Assembly (NCBI GenBank): GCA_900550195.1
Contig: URRB01000007.1
Span: 1-64,000, forward strand
From: an uncultured Collinsella sp.
Lineage (GTDB): Bacteria > Actinomycetota > Coriobacteriia > Coriobacteriales > Coriobacteriaceae
Direction: 5' to 3'
Length of the DNA: 64,000 nt
Part shown: one piece after another, positions 48,631-58,212 of the stretch
Layout of the letters: the number at the start of each line of letters is the position of its first letter
Position numbering within the stretch: the first letter of the stretch is position 1
Position numbers and translations under genes: made by a program
Notes under the pieces: model-generated
The model's database searches: none
Seen by the model: the letters and a program-made list of their open reading frames with translations, nothing else
What the model was told of the DNA's origin: nothing

Positions 48631-49544
48631 CGTTTTTGTTTGCCGGCCAGGGTGCCCAACACCCCGCGATGGGCGTCGACTTGATCGAGACATCGCCGGC
48701 GGCCGCCGAGGTGTTCGCCATTGCCGATGAGGTGCGCCCGGGGACGAGCGAGCAGTGCCGGAGCGCCTCCAAGGAGGAGCTCTCGCAGACCGAGAACACG
48801 CAGCCTTGCGTGTTCGTGCACGACCTGGCAGCAGCTGCCGCCCTGCGCGAGCGCGGCGTGGCACCTGCCGCCTGTGCGGGTTTTTCGCTTGGCGAGGTCG
48901 CCGCGCTCACCTTTGCGGGGGCATTCGATACGCGAGCAGGCTTTGAGCTCGTGTGCGAGCGCGCGGCGCTGATGGCCGCGGCTGCCGAGCGCCATCCGGG
49001 CGGCATGCGCGCCGTCATCAAGCTTGATGCGGCGCAAGTCGAGGGCCTGGCTGCGCAGGCCGGCGAGGACTGCTGGCCGGTCAACTACAACAGCCCGCAG
49101 CAGACGGTTGTTGCCGGAGCGCCCGAGGCACTGCAGGAGCTCGACGTCCTCGTAAAAGAGGCTGGCGGCCGCGCTATGAAAGTCGCGGTGTCGGGTGCAT
49201 TTCATAGCCCCTATATGGCCGAGGCGACTGAGGGGCTGGCGACGTATATCCAAGCCGGCCACGCGCCATCTCCGCTGTTGATTCCGGTCATGGCAAATAT
49301 GACGGCGGCGCCCTATCCGGCGGACCCGCGAGCGGCATCGGATGTCTTGGTCAACCAGGTGAGCCATGCCGTGCGCTGGGTCGACACGCTGCATACTCTG
49401 CAGGATCAGGGCATCGACACGTTTATTGAGGTCGGCCCTGGCAAAACGCTGTCGGGCCTGGTCAAGCGTACGCTGAGCGACGTTCGCGTGTATTCGTGCG
49501 AAACGGCCGAGCAGGTCGCAGCTATTGCCGACGAGCTCGCATAG
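48618..49544 (+). CDS. fabD: Malonyl-CoA:ACP transacylase
   Basis: FabD loads malonyl groups onto ACP. The 308-residue protein begins MGGVAFLFAGQGAQHPAMG and has the nucleophile Ser90 in CAGFSLGEVAAL (Phe instead of the usual His before Ser) and the catalytic His in VSGAFHSPYM. The ATG at 48618 is preferred (GAAGGG 9 bp upstream); a GTG at 48612 is an alternative. It overlaps the fabK stop by 13 bp. Confidence 0.94.
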   Translation: MGGVAFLFAGQGAQHPAMGVDLIETSPAAAEVFAIADEVRPGTSEQCRSASKEELSQTENTQPCVFVHDLAAAAALRERGVAPAACAGFSLGEVAALTFAGAFDTRAGFELVCERAALMAAAAERHPGGMRAVIKLDAAQVEGLAAQAGEDCWPVNYNSPQQTVVAGAPEALQELDVLVKEAGGRAMKVAVSGAFHSPYMAEATEGLATYIQAGHAPSPLLIPVMANMTAAPYPADPRAASDVLVNQVSHAVRWVDTLHTLQDQGIDTFIEVGPGKTLSGLVKRTLSDVRVYSCETAEQVAAIADELA

Positions 49545-49574
49545 TCCACAGGGCTGTAACCCGAAAGGAATGAC

Positions 49575-50348
49575 ATGGGCAACTTGAACAACGGCGCGCT
49601 CGAGCGCAACGACTCACGTCGCGTGGCACTGGTCACGGGCGGCTCGCGGGGTATCGGCCGCGCCTGCGCTGTCGGTCTGGCGGAGGACGGCTTTGATATC
49701 GCCGTCGTCTATGCCGGTAGCGTCGATGCGGCGCGCGAGACGTGCGAAGCCTGCGAGGCGGTTGGCGCCGCGGCACGTGCATATCAATGCGACGTGGCCG
49801 ATCCCGCTGCCGTCAACGCGTGCGTGGAGGCGGTCCTCAACGACTTTGGCTCCATTTGGGCGCTCGTCAACAACGCCGGCATCACCCGCGATGGCCTGCT
49901 CATGCGCATGGGCGATGACGCCTTCGACCGCGTGCTCGATGTCAATCTCAAGGGAACATTCAATATGACGCGCGCGCTCACCAAGACCTTTATGCGCCAG
50001 CGCGGCGGCTGCGTCGTCAACATGAGCTCGGTCGTGGGCCTGATGGGCAATGCCGGGCAAGCCAACTACGCTGCCTCCAAGGCGGGCGTGATAGGGCTTA
50101 CCAAGGCGGTGGCGCGCGAGCTTGCGCCCCGCGGCGTACGAGTGAACGCGGTCGCCCCCGGGTTTGTCGAGACGGATATGACGGCAAAGCTCTCGGAGAA
50201 GGTTCGCGCGGCAACCGAGGAGCAGATTCCCCTAAAGCGCATGGCGCGCCCCGAGGAAGTGGCCGGCGTGGTGCGCTTTTTGGCAAGCGATGCGGCGGCC
50301 TACATTACGGGTGAGGTCGTGCGCGTCGACGGCGGAATGGCGATATAG
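49575..50348 (+). CDS. fabG: 3-oxoacyl-ACP reductase
   Basis: FabG reduces beta-ketoacyl-ACP with NADPH. The 257-residue short-chain dehydrogenase has the cofactor motif TGGSRGIGRACA, NNAGITRDGLLMRM, the catalytic Ser in NMSSVVGLMGNAGQ, the YAASK pair and PGFVETDMT. A 14-residue N-terminal leader precedes the fold. AAAGGA lies about 6 bp upstream. The gene fits the order of the cluster. Confidence 0.94.
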   Translation: MGNLNNGALERNDSRRVALVTGGSRGIGRACAVGLAEDGFDIAVVYAGSVDAARETCEACEAVGAAARAYQCDVADPAAVNACVEAVLNDFGSIWALVNNAGITRDGLLMRMGDDAFDRVLDVNLKGTFNMTRALTKTFMRQRGGCVVNMSSVVGLMGNAGQANYAASKAGVIGLTKAVARELAPRGVRVNAVAPGFVETDMTAKLSEKVRAATEEQIPLKRMARPEEVAGVVRFLASDAAAYITGEVVRVDGGMAI

Positions 50349-50387
50349 AAAGCAAGCCGGTTAAGCGGCTTGGATGAGGAGACCATG

Positions 50388-51635
50388 ATGGAACAGAGAG
50401 TTGCAATCACCGGTATCGGTGCCGTGTCGCCGCTCGGCAACACCGCGCTTGCCACCTGGGCGGCCATGTGCGCCGGCACGTGCGGTATCGGACCGATCAC
50501 GCACTTCGATACCGATGCGTTCGCCGTTAAAGTGGCGGCCGAGGTCAAGGGCTTTGACGGCAACGAGTACTTTGGCAAGCATGACGCCAAGCATCTCGAC
50601 CCCTGTGTTCAGTTTGCGATGGCGGCGTCGGACGAGGCCATGCACGATGCGGGCCTCGATGTTGAGGGCGCGGTCGATCGCGATCGCCTGGGTGTCTATG
50701 TGGGCTCGGGTGTGGGCGGCATGCAGACGCTTGTCGACAACGTCCACACGATTGCCGATCGCGGGCCTCGTCGCGCATCGCCCTACATGATTGCGATGAT
50801 GATTCCCAACATGGCTTCGGGCAACATTGCGATTCGCCATAAGGCAAAGGGCCCGACCCTGCCCGTGGTGACCGCGTGCGCGACTTCTGCCCATGCGGTG
50901 GGCGAGGCGTTCCGCGCCATCAAGCACGGCTATGCCGATGCAATCCTGGCCGGCGGCGCCGAGGCCGCCATTATCCCCGATGCCGTTGCGGGCTTTACGT
51001 CCTGCCGCGCATTGACCACCAACCCCGATCCCGCGACGGCCTGCCGCCCGTTCGATGCAGACCGCGACGGTTTTGTGATGGGCGAGGGCGCCTGCGTGCT
51101 CGTGCTCGAGGGTATGGAGCACGCACAGGCCCGCGGTGCGCACATTTACGCAGAGGTTGTGGGCTACGGCAACACCGATGACGCCTACCACATCACGAGT
51201 CCCGACCCGGACGCGGCAGGTATCGCCCGTGCGATATCGCTGGCGGTGGCCGAGGGCGACGTTAAGCCTTCCGAGGGCCTCTACATCAACGCTCACGGCA
51301 CCTCGACCAAACTCAACGATTCGTCCGAGACGGCGGGCATCAAACGAGCGCTCGGCGAGGACGCGGCGCGCGCCGCGCATGTCTCGTCGACCAAGTCGAT
51401 GACCGGCCACATGATCGGTGCCACGGGCGCCATCGAGGTCATGGCCTGCGCCATGGCGCTCGAGCAGGGCGTGGTGCCGCCGACCATTAACTACCACACA
51501 CCCGATCCCGCCTGCGATCTTGATTACACGCCCAATCGCGCGGTTCGCGCCGACCTTACCTGGGCGCTTTCGACCAACCTGGGCTTTGGCGGGCACAACG
51601 CCGCCATCGCGCTGCGTAGATATATGAGGAGCTAG
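50388..51635 (+). CDS. fabF: Beta-ketoacyl-ACP synthase II
   Basis: FabF elongates acyl-ACP and sets chain length and membrane fluidity. The 415-residue protein has the nucleophile Cys in VTACATSAHAVGEAF, the two His residues in NAHGTSTKLND and MTGHMIGATGA, and begins MEQRVAITGIGAVSPLGN. GAGGAG lies 6 bp before the ATG at 50388; a second ATG at 50385 is an alternative. accB starts 3 bp after the stop. Confidence 0.94.
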   Translation: MEQRVAITGIGAVSPLGNTALATWAAMCAGTCGIGPITHFDTDAFAVKVAAEVKGFDGNEYFGKHDAKHLDPCVQFAMAASDEAMHDAGLDVEGAVDRDRLGVYVGSGVGGMQTLVDNVHTIADRGPRRASPYMIAMMIPNMASGNIAIRHKAKGPTLPVVTACATSAHAVGEAFRAIKHGYADAILAGGAEAAIIPDAVAGFTSCRALTTNPDPATACRPFDADRDGFVMGEGACVLVLEGMEHAQARGAHIYAEVVGYGNTDDAYHITSPDPDAAGIARAISLAVAEGDVKPSEGLYINAHGTSTKLNDSSETAGIKRALGEDAARAAHVSSTKSMTGHMIGATGAIEVMACAMALEQGVVPPTINYHTPDPACDLDYTPNRAVRADLTWALSTNLGFGGHNAAIALRRYMRS

Positions 51636-51638
51636 AGC

Positions 51639-52115
51639 ATGGATTCCAAAAGACTTGCCGAGATAGCCGATGTGATGGAGGACCGCGGCCTCACGCGCGT
51701 ACGCGTTGAGGAGCCCGATGGCACCGCGGTCGAACTCGAGCGCGCGAGCGCCGCGCAGCCGGTTGCCGTGCCCATGCCTATGCCGGGTGCCGTGACTGCT
51801 CCGGCGGTGGCTCCTGTCGCCATGCCTGCCGCCGCACCGGAGCCCGCCGCGCAGGCGCCTGCCGCCGCACCGGAGCCCAAGGGCACCGAGGTGACCGCTC
51901 CCATGGTCGGCGTTTTCTATGCTGCCCCGGCGCCGGGCGACGAGCCGTTTGTGCACGTGGGCTCCAAGGTCAAGGCCGGCGAGACGCTCTGCATCATCGA
52001 GGCCATGAAGGTTCTCAACGAGGTAACGGCAGAGGCAGACGGCGAGGTGCTCGAGATCTGCGTGGCCGACGGCGACCTCGTGGAGTTCGGCAGCTGCCTC
52101 ATGAGGATCGGATAG
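51639..52115 (+). CDS. accB: Acetyl-CoA carboxylase biotin carboxyl carrier protein
   Basis: AccB carries carboxybiotin between AccC and AccDA. The 158-residue protein has an N-terminal helix, an Ala/Pro-rich flexible linker (about 40-80) and the biotinyl domain (VTAPMVGVFYAAPAPGDEPFV). Lys124 in CIIEAMKVLNEV is the biotin site modified by the divergent birA product. It lies between fabF and fabZ with near-contiguous spacing. Confidence 0.95.
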   Translation: MDSKRLAEIADVMEDRGLTRVRVEEPDGTAVELERASAAQPVAVPMPMPGAVTAPAVAPVAMPAAAPEPAAQAPAAAPEPKGTEVTAPMVGVFYAAPAPGDEPFVHVGSKVKAGETLCIIEAMKVLNEVTAEADGEVLEICVADGDLVEFGSCLMRIG

Positions 52116-52124
52116 GTGATATCC

Positions 52125-52547
52125 ATGAACAAAGAAGAGCTCAAGAAGCTGTTACCGCATCGCGAGCCGATGCTTTTGCTCGACGAAGCCGAGCTGGTGG
52201 GCGACGAGGCCCACGGCAAGATCACGATTACGGGCGACGAATACTTTTTGCAGGGGCATTTTCCGGGAAACCCGGTGGTCCCCGGCGTGATCCAGTGCGA
52301 GATGCTCGCCCAAAACTGCTGCGTGCTGCTGATGGGCGATGAGGAGGCGCGCGGCGCGACGCCGTTCTACACGAGTCTGGACAAGGTGCGCTTTAAGCGT
52401 CCGGTGCGCCCGGGCGACACAGTTGATCTGGTGTGCACCATCACGCGTGCGCGCGGGCCGTTCCGCTTTGCGACGGGTACTGCGAGCGTCAACGGTGAGG
52501 TTTGCTGCCGCGCCGATATGTCTTTTGCACTCATGCACGAAAGTTAA
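52125..52547 (+). CDS. fabZ: 3-hydroxyacyl-ACP dehydratase
   Basis: FabZ removes water from 3-hydroxyacyl-ACP. The 140-residue hot-dog protein has LLPHREPMLLLDEAEL, the catalytic His in LQGHFPGNPVVPGVIQCEMLAQ (Glu further on) and DKVRFKRPVRPGDTV. The ATG at 52125 follows GGATAGG by 8 bp; a GTG at 52116 is the longer alternative. It is the only dehydratase in the cluster. Confidence 0.94.
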   Translation: MNKEELKKLLPHREPMLLLDEAELVGDEAHGKITITGDEYFLQGHFPGNPVVPGVIQCEMLAQNCCVLLMGDEEARGATPFYTSLDKVRFKRPVRPGDTVDLVCTITRARGPFRFATGTASVNGEVCCRADMSFALMHES

Positions 52548-52557
52548 GGAAGGCTTC

Positions 52558-53901
52558 ATGTTCGACAAAGTGCTCATCGCCAACCGCGGCGAAGTCGCGG
52601 TCCGTGTTATCCGCGCGTGCCGCGATATGGGCATCAAGACCGTCGCCGTTTATTCCACGGCCGATGCGGACGCGATGCACGTGCAGCTTGCCGACGAGGC
52701 GTATTGCATCGGCGGTCCGCGTCTTGCCGAGAGCTACCTCAACGACGATGCTGTGCTCACCTGTGCCGTAAAGTCGGGAGCTAAGGCAATTCATCCCGGC
52801 TATGGCTTTTTCTCCGAGAAGGCGAGCTTCGTGCGCGACTGCGACAAGTATGGCCTGGCGTTTGTTGGTCCTTCGGCCAAGGTGATCGACAGCATGGGCG
52901 ACAAGGACGCCGCACGTCGAACGGCTGCCGCGGCGGGCGTGCCCATCGTGCCGGGCTGCGATTTGCTCAAAAGCCCCGAGGAGGCAACGGCCGAGGCCGA
53001 GCGCATTGGCTGTCCCGTGCTCATTAAGGCGCGTGCAGGTGGCGGCGGTCGCGGTATTCGCAAGGTCGAGCGCGTGGAAGATGCGGCAAAGGCGTTCATC
53101 GAGGCGCGTGCCGAGGGCGAGGCCGTCTTTGGCGACGGCGAGTGCTACATGGAGAAGTTCGTCGCGCCGGCGCATCACGTTGAGGTGCAGATTATGGCCG
53201 ATAAGCAGGGCCATGTGTTTTCGCTTGGCGAGCGCGAGTGCTCGGTGCAGCGTCGCAACCAAAAGCTGATCGAGGAGAGCCCCGCGCCGTGCCTCGACGG
53301 ACGCGATGATATTCGCGCGCGCATGCACAAGGCCGCGCGCGACCTGGCTCGTGCCGTTGGCTATGAGGGCGCCGGTACCATTGAGTTCCTGTATTCGGAC
53401 GACGGCAATTTCTACTTTATGGAAATGAACACGCGCTTGCAGGTGGAGCATCCGGTTACGGAGTTTGTGACCGATACCGACTTGGTCAAGTGGCAGCTGC
53501 GCGTGGCAGCCGGCCAGCCTCTGCCCTTTGAGCAGGAGGATATGCCGGTCCGTAACCACGCCATGGAGTGCCGCATCAATGCCGAAACGCCGGACTTTCT
53601 GCCGTCATGCGGAACGGTCACCGCGTTGCGTGTGCCGGGTGGTCCGCGCGTGCGCTGGGATTCCGCCATGTTTGCCGGTGCGAAAGTTCCGCCGTACTAC
53701 GACTCCATGCTCGGCAAGCTCATCGTGTGTGCGCCCACGCGTGACGGCGCCATTCGCAAGATGCGCTCGGCCCTGGGCGAGCTCGTGATTGAGGGCGTGA
53801 GCGAAAACAGCGAGCTTCAGCTCGACGTGCTGGCAAACGACGAGTTCTTGTCGGGCATGTATCACACCGATCTAATGGGGCATCTCTATGCTGATGAATA
53901 G
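52558..53901 (+). CDS. accC: Acetyl-CoA carboxylase, biotin carboxylase subunit
   Basis: AccC carboxylates biotin with ATP and bicarbonate. The 447-residue ATP-grasp enzyme has FDKVLIANRGEVAVRVIRAC, the glycine-rich KARAGGGGRGIRKV, FSLGERECSVQRRNQKL and FMEMNTRLQVEHPVTE. The ATG at 52558 follows AAGGAAGG. The end overlaps accDA by 14 bp, so the two are translationally coupled. Confidence 0.96.
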   Translation: MFDKVLIANRGEVAVRVIRACRDMGIKTVAVYSTADADAMHVQLADEAYCIGGPRLAESYLNDDAVLTCAVKSGAKAIHPGYGFFSEKASFVRDCDKYGLAFVGPSAKVIDSMGDKDAARRTAAAAGVPIVPGCDLLKSPEEATAEAERIGCPVLIKARAGGGGRGIRKVERVEDAAKAFIEARAEGEAVFGDGECYMEKFVAPAHHVEVQIMADKQGHVFSLGERECSVQRRNQKLIEESPAPCLDGRDDIRARMHKAARDLARAVGYEGAGTIEFLYSDDGNFYFMEMNTRLQVEHPVTEFVTDTDLVKWQLRVAAGQPLPFEQEDMPVRNHAMECRINAETPDFLPSCGTVTALRVPGGPRVRWDSAMFAGAKVPPYYDSMLGKLIVCAPTRDGAIRKMRSALGELVIEGVSENSELQLDVLANDEFLSGMYHTDLMGHLYADE

Positions 53902-55612
53902 AAAAGCGAAGACGGTCAACGTCCTCGAGGGACCGATGACCGAGTCGTGCGCCGAGTTTCCCGCGCGCCACGTGTTTATCAAGTGCCCGGAGTGCCGCCG
54001 CGTGATCGATGAGGCACGCCTGCACGACAACCTCGAGGTCTGCCCTCGTTGCGGCAAACACTTTCGCGTGAGCGGGCGCGACCGCATGCACATGACGATT
54101 GACGAGGGCACGTTTGAGGAATGGGATGCCAGTCTGGCGCCGGAGGACTTCCTTTCGTTTCCCGGCTATGCCGACAAGCTCAAGAGCGTGAGCGAGCGTT
54201 CGGGCGAGCGCGATGCCGTTGTGTGCGGCAAGGGCAAAATCTGCGGTTGCGATACGGCGCTCTTCTTTATGGACGCCAACTTTATGATGGGCTCGATGGG
54301 TTCCGTGGTGGGCGAGAAGATCTGCCGCACATTTGAGCGTGCGACCGAGCTGGGACTGCCGGTCGTTGGCTTTACCGTATCGGGTGGCGCCCGCATGCAG
54401 GAGGGCGTGACCTCGCTCATGCAGATGGCCAAGATTTCTGTGGCGGTTAGGCGCCATAGCGAGGCGGGCGGCCTGTATATCACGGTGCTCACTGACCCCA
54501 CGACCGGAGGCGTAACCGCGAGCTTTGCCATGGAGGGCGATATTATCCTGGCCGAGCCCGATGCCCTGACGGCATTTGCCGGCCCGCGCGTGATCGAGCA
54601 GAACATGCACAAGCGCCTGCCCAAGGGATTCCAGCGCTCCGAGTTTTTGCTGGAGCACGGCTTTTGCGATGCCGTTGTTCCGCGTGGCGAGATTGCGCTC
54701 ACGGTAGGCGAGCTGCTGGCGCTGCACGAAGGGCACGCGCCCGGCCTGGGGGCACCGCATGAGATCGTGCATACGGGTCGCCGTGGCAAAAAGCTGGGAC
54801 ACTTGTTCAAGCGCTCGGCCGCACCAAAAACCGCGCTCGAGATTGTCAAGCAGACCCGCTCGGCAGATCGCGCCACGGCAGGCGAGATGATCTCGCTGGG
54901 CCTGGATGGATTTGTGGAGCTGCACGGCGACCGCTACTTTGGCGACGACGCCGCTGTGGTGGCTGGCATTGGCTGGAAAGACGGGCGCCCCGTAACGGTC
55001 ATCGCCATCGAGCGCGGCACCACGACCAAAGAGCGCATGCGTCGCAACTTTGGCATGGCACATCCCGAGGGCTACCGCAAAGCGCGTCGCCTTATGCGCC
55101 AGGCCGAAAAGTTTGGTCGACCGGTTCTGTGCCTGGTCGATACTTCGGGCGCGTTTTGCGGCATCGGTGCCGAGGAGCGCGGCCAGGGCGAGGCGATTGC
55201 TCAGAATCTCATGGAGATGAGCGGCCTTAAGACGCCGATTGTCTCGGTGGTGACAGGCGAGGGCGGCTCTGGTGGCGCGCTGGCGCTGTCCGTGGCCGAC
55301 CGCATCCTGATGCTCTCGAGCTCGGCCTATTCAGTCGTGAGCCCCGAGGCCTGTGCGTCGATCCTGTGGAAGGATACCGAGCGTGCGGATGAGGCCGCCG
55401 AGGCGCTTAAGCTCACGGCCCCCGATCTGCTGGCGCTCGGCATCATCGACGGCATTGTTGACGATAAGGGCCTGTCGCATGAGGAGATTGCCGGTGCCGT
55501 CATGTCCTCGGCATTTGATGCCTTCGATACGCTTGGGCAGCTCGACGACGCGACCCTCACAAACCTCCGCTACGAAAAGTACCGCGCAATCGGTCGATAC
55601 CGCACGATGTGA
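53888..55612 (+). CDS. accD: Acetyl-CoA carboxylase carboxyltransferase, AccD-AccA fusion
   Basis: One 574-residue chain carries both carboxyltransferase subunits. The AccD part has a zinc ribbon with C33, C36, C52 and C55 (IKCPEC and EVCPRCGKHFR) and the oxyanion region FTVSGGARMQEG. The AccA part begins near residue 300 (IVKQTRSADRATAGEMISLGL) and has DRYFGDDAAVVAG, DTSGAFCGIGAEERGQGEAIA and GEGGSGGALAL. AccA's usual N-terminal helix is shortened. In E. coli these are two proteins; fused or split forms both occur in Gram-positives. The start overlaps accC. Confidence 0.94.
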   Translation: MLMNRKAKTVNVLEGPMTESCAEFPARHVFIKCPECRRVIDEARLHDNLEVCPRCGKHFRVSGRDRMHMTIDEGTFEEWDASLAPEDFLSFPGYADKLKSVSERSGERDAVVCGKGKICGCDTALFFMDANFMMGSMGSVVGEKICRTFERATELGLPVVGFTVSGGARMQEGVTSLMQMAKISVAVRRHSEAGGLYITVLTDPTTGGVTASFAMEGDIILAEPDALTAFAGPRVIEQNMHKRLPKGFQRSEFLLEHGFCDAVVPRGEIALTVGELLALHEGHAPGLGAPHEIVHTGRRGKKLGHLFKRSAAPKTALEIVKQTRSADRATAGEMISLGLDGFVELHGDRYFGDDAAVVAGIGWKDGRPVTVIAIERGTTTKERMRRNFGMAHPEGYRKARRLMRQAEKFGRPVLCLVDTSGAFCGIGAEERGQGEAIAQNLMEMSGLKTPIVSVVTGEGGSGGALALSVADRILMLSSSAYSVVSPEACASILWKDTERADEAAEALKLTAPDLLALGIIDGIVDDKGLSHEEIAGAVMSSAFDAFDTLGQLDDATLTNLRYEKYRAIGRYRTM

Positions 55613-55628
55613 CAAAGGGACAGCCCGC

Positions 55629-56867
55629 ATGTCATATTGGGAAAGGCGTTCCATGCTACAAGTTTCCAACACCTCGTTTACAACGTCGGTTTCATCAAAC
55701 GCCATGGCCGTGGTGGACTATCTGTCCAAAAGCATGATGTCGGCGCTGCCGTTTATTGTCTGCGCGGCGTTGTTCCGCACCGTCGCTGTCATTATGGGCG
55801 AAGGCATGCTGGGCCTGTGGTCTGCCGATTCCGATATCTATCGCCTGTTCTACAGTTGGCTCTATAACGCCGGCTACTACTTTTTGCCCATTTATCTTGG
55901 TTGGGCGGCCGCCCGCCAGCTCGGTTGCTCGGAGCAGCTGGGCATGATGCTGGGCGGCGTATTGATTGCACCCGATTTACTCAAGCTTGTCGATGCCGCA
56001 TCGACGACGGGGGCATCGATGACTTCCGTGTATGGTCTGCTTCCTGCGCCGGTCAACGATTACACGACGACTGTTATTCCGGTTCTCATCTCGGTGCCCG
56101 TGCTATGGCGAGTGGAGTGTTTCTTTAAGCGCGTTATCCCTAAGGCCGTGGCGTTTTCGTTCGTTCCGTTTGCGACCATGCTTGTCATGGTTCCGGTTTC
56201 GCTGTGTATTACGGCGCCGGCGGGCAGCTATCTGGGCATGCTGTTGGGCCAGCTTATGTTTATGCTTGGCAATTCCGGTGGCATCGTGTCGCTGCTCACG
56301 CTCATGGGGCTTGCTGCGGGCTGGGAGTTCCTAAAGATCGCCGGCGTCAGCAACGTTGTCCTATCGCTCGCCTATGCGCAGTTTATGAGTGTGGGAACGG
56401 ATTCGTGCATCCTGATCGCCGCGACGATGGCAACGTTCGCCGTTTGGGGCATGCCCTTTGGCGCGTCGCTTCGCGTTGCGGATAAGGACGAGAAGGCGCT
56501 CATGCTGGGCTATTCAATCTCGGGTGTTCTTGGCGGCGTAAGCGAGCCGGCGCTGTACGGTTGCGGCTTTAAATATGGCAGGTGCCTGACGTGCATGGCC
56601 ATTGGCGGCGCCGTCGGAGGCCTTGTTGCGGCCGTGGGCCACGTTACGGCCTATACCATCGGCATGACGAATGTCCTTATGGTCATTGGCTTTGCCACGG
56701 GCGGCATCTCGAACCTGCTGTGGTGCTGCGCTGCCGGCGGTGTGGCATTTGCGGTGTCTGCGGCGCTGAGCTACTGCTTTGGCGTGGTGCCGGCGAAGGG
56801 ACAGACGACGGGGGACGGAGCCGATTTGCCCGAAACCTCTAAGAGCGTGGCCGAAGTAAGCGCGTAA
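55629..56867 (+). CDS. Orphan PTS EIIC, beta-glucoside type
   Basis: The 412-residue protein is an EIIC domain of the beta-glucoside/sucrose family with about ten membrane helices: NAMAVVDYLSKSMMSALPFIVCAALF, YYFLPIYLGWAAARQLG, GGVLIAPDLLKLV and the substrate motif SGVLGGVSEPALYGCGFKY. No EIIA or EIIB domain is present in it or in its neighbours, so it must borrow them or has another role. Start alternatives are 55629 (AAAGGGA 8 bp upstream) and 55653 (GGGAAAGG 6 bp upstream). It follows accDA by 16 bp and may be read from the fab transcript. Confidence 0.82.
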   Translation: MSYWERRSMLQVSNTSFTTSVSSNAMAVVDYLSKSMMSALPFIVCAALFRTVAVIMGEGMLGLWSADSDIYRLFYSWLYNAGYYFLPIYLGWAAARQLGCSEQLGMMLGGVLIAPDLLKLVDAASTTGASMTSVYGLLPAPVNDYTTTVIPVLISVPVLWRVECFFKRVIPKAVAFSFVPFATMLVMVPVSLCITAPAGSYLGMLLGQLMFMLGNSGGIVSLLTLMGLAAGWEFLKIAGVSNVVLSLAYAQFMSVGTDSCILIAATMATFAVWGMPFGASLRVADKDEKALMLGYSISGVLGGVSEPALYGCGFKYGRCLTCMAIGGAVGGLVAAVGHVTAYTIGMTNVLMVIGFATGGISNLLWCCAAGGVAFAVSAALSYCFGVVPAKGQTTGDGADLPETSKSVAEVSA

Positions 56868-56905
56868 ACCTGTGCGACACAAGGACGATTCCTTTGCCAT
56901 ATTCC

Positions 56906-56941
56906 AAGGCCGTGGCCCGTGTGGGTTGCGGCCTTTTTTGT
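56906..56941 (+). terminator. Intrinsic terminator after the orphan EIIC
   Basis: AAGGCCG pairs with CGGCCTT with GC-rich inner pairs, followed by TTTTGT. Confidence 0.8.
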
Positions 56942-57018
56942 ATCTGGGGGACAAAGTGGCTACACTACAATCCGTTTGAGCAATAGATATATAGGTAGTA
57001 CCGTGGGGGCGGATGTAG

Positions 57019-58173
57019 ATGGTCGAGTGGATTGTTAAGCGTGCGCAGGGCGACCGTGCGCGCGTGGGCACGTTGACGGGCGTGGTGTGTATTCTCGCCA
57101 ATGTGGCACTATGCGCTGCGAAGGGCGTAATTGGCGTGCTGTCGGGATCGGTTTCGATTGTGGCGGATGCCATGAACAACCTGTCCGATGCAAGCTCGAA
57201 TATCGTGAGCGTGCTGGGCTTTAAGCTGGCGAGCAAGCCGGCCGACCCCGAGCATCCTTACGGCCACGGTCGCTACGAGTATCTCTCGGGTTTGGTCGTG
57301 GCGGCGCTCGTGCTTCTCATTGGCCTTGAACTGGTGAAGTCCTCGTTTGAGCGCATCATCCACCCCGAACCTGTCGAGTTCTCGCTTGCCCTGGTGGCAG
57401 TCCTGGCGCTTTCGATGGTTGTTAAGCTGTGGATGGCGGCGCTCAACCAAAAGCTCGGCGACCGTATCGAGTCCGAGACACTGCATGCGACTGCCCAGGA
57501 TTCCAAGAACGATGTTCTTGCCACAGGCGCCGTGCTGGCATGTGCAATTGTTTCGCAGGTGACGCACATCAATCTTGACGCATGGGTCGGCCTTGCCGTT
57601 GGCGCCTATATTGGCTGGAGCGGCTTTGAACTTATTCAAGATACGGTGAGCCCGCTTTTGGGTCAGTCGCCCGATCCTAAGCTGGTCAAGCACATTCGAG
57701 ACAAGATCATGAGCTATCCCGGCGTTTTGGGAGTTCACGATTTGATGGTTCACGACTACGGCCCGGGCAGGAAGTTCGCAAGCGCTCATGCCGAGATGGC
57801 GGCCGAAGCCGATCCGCTGGAGAGTCATGACACGCTCGACAACATTGAGCAGGCGTTTAGGAAAGATGACGGCATGATCGTCACGCTTCATTACGACCCC
57901 ATCGTGACCGACGATCCAAAGGTGGCAGATATGCGCCTCCGCATCAACGCGATGGCCAAACAGATCGACGGCCGTATTTCGATCCACGACCTGCGCTGCG
58001 TGCCGGGCCCTACGCACACTAACGTGATTTTTGACTGCGTGCGTCCTTCGGATTTAACGATGGGCGCCGATGACCTTAGGCGCACGCTGGCGCAGCAGGT
58101 GGAGTCCGAATATCCCAAGTCGATAGCCAAGATTACGGTCGATGAAGACTACGTCGGCGCGGCACGCGAGTAG
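57019..58173 (+). CDS. Cation diffusion facilitator family transporter
   Basis: The 384-residue protein exports divalent metals such as Zn2+, Mn2+ or Fe2+ by proton antiport. Six membrane helices are visible, with metal-site residues in ADAMNNLSDASSN and ADPEHPYGHGRYEYL and the DSKNDVLATGAVL helix. The cytosolic C-terminal domain (about 210-384) is unusually long, with a second ferredoxin-like part. The ribosome binding site is weak (GGGGGCGG). The metal cannot be assigned by eye. Confidence 0.9.
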   Translation: MVEWIVKRAQGDRARVGTLTGVVCILANVALCAAKGVIGVLSGSVSIVADAMNNLSDASSNIVSVLGFKLASKPADPEHPYGHGRYEYLSGLVVAALVLLIGLELVKSSFERIIHPEPVEFSLALVAVLALSMVVKLWMAALNQKLGDRIESETLHATAQDSKNDVLATGAVLACAIVSQVTHINLDAWVGLAVGAYIGWSGFELIQDTVSPLLGQSPDPKLVKHIRDKIMSYPGVLGVHDLMVHDYGPGRKFASAHAEMAAEADPLESHDTLDNIEQAFRKDDGMIVTLHYDPIVTDDPKVADMRLRINAMAKQIDGRISIHDLRCVPGPTHTNVIFDCVRPSDLTMGADDLRRTLAQQVESEYPKSIAKITVDEDYVGAARE

Positions 58174-58212
58174 GGCTGTATCGCTAGGGCTATTCGCGCA
58201 AAAGGGGAGACC

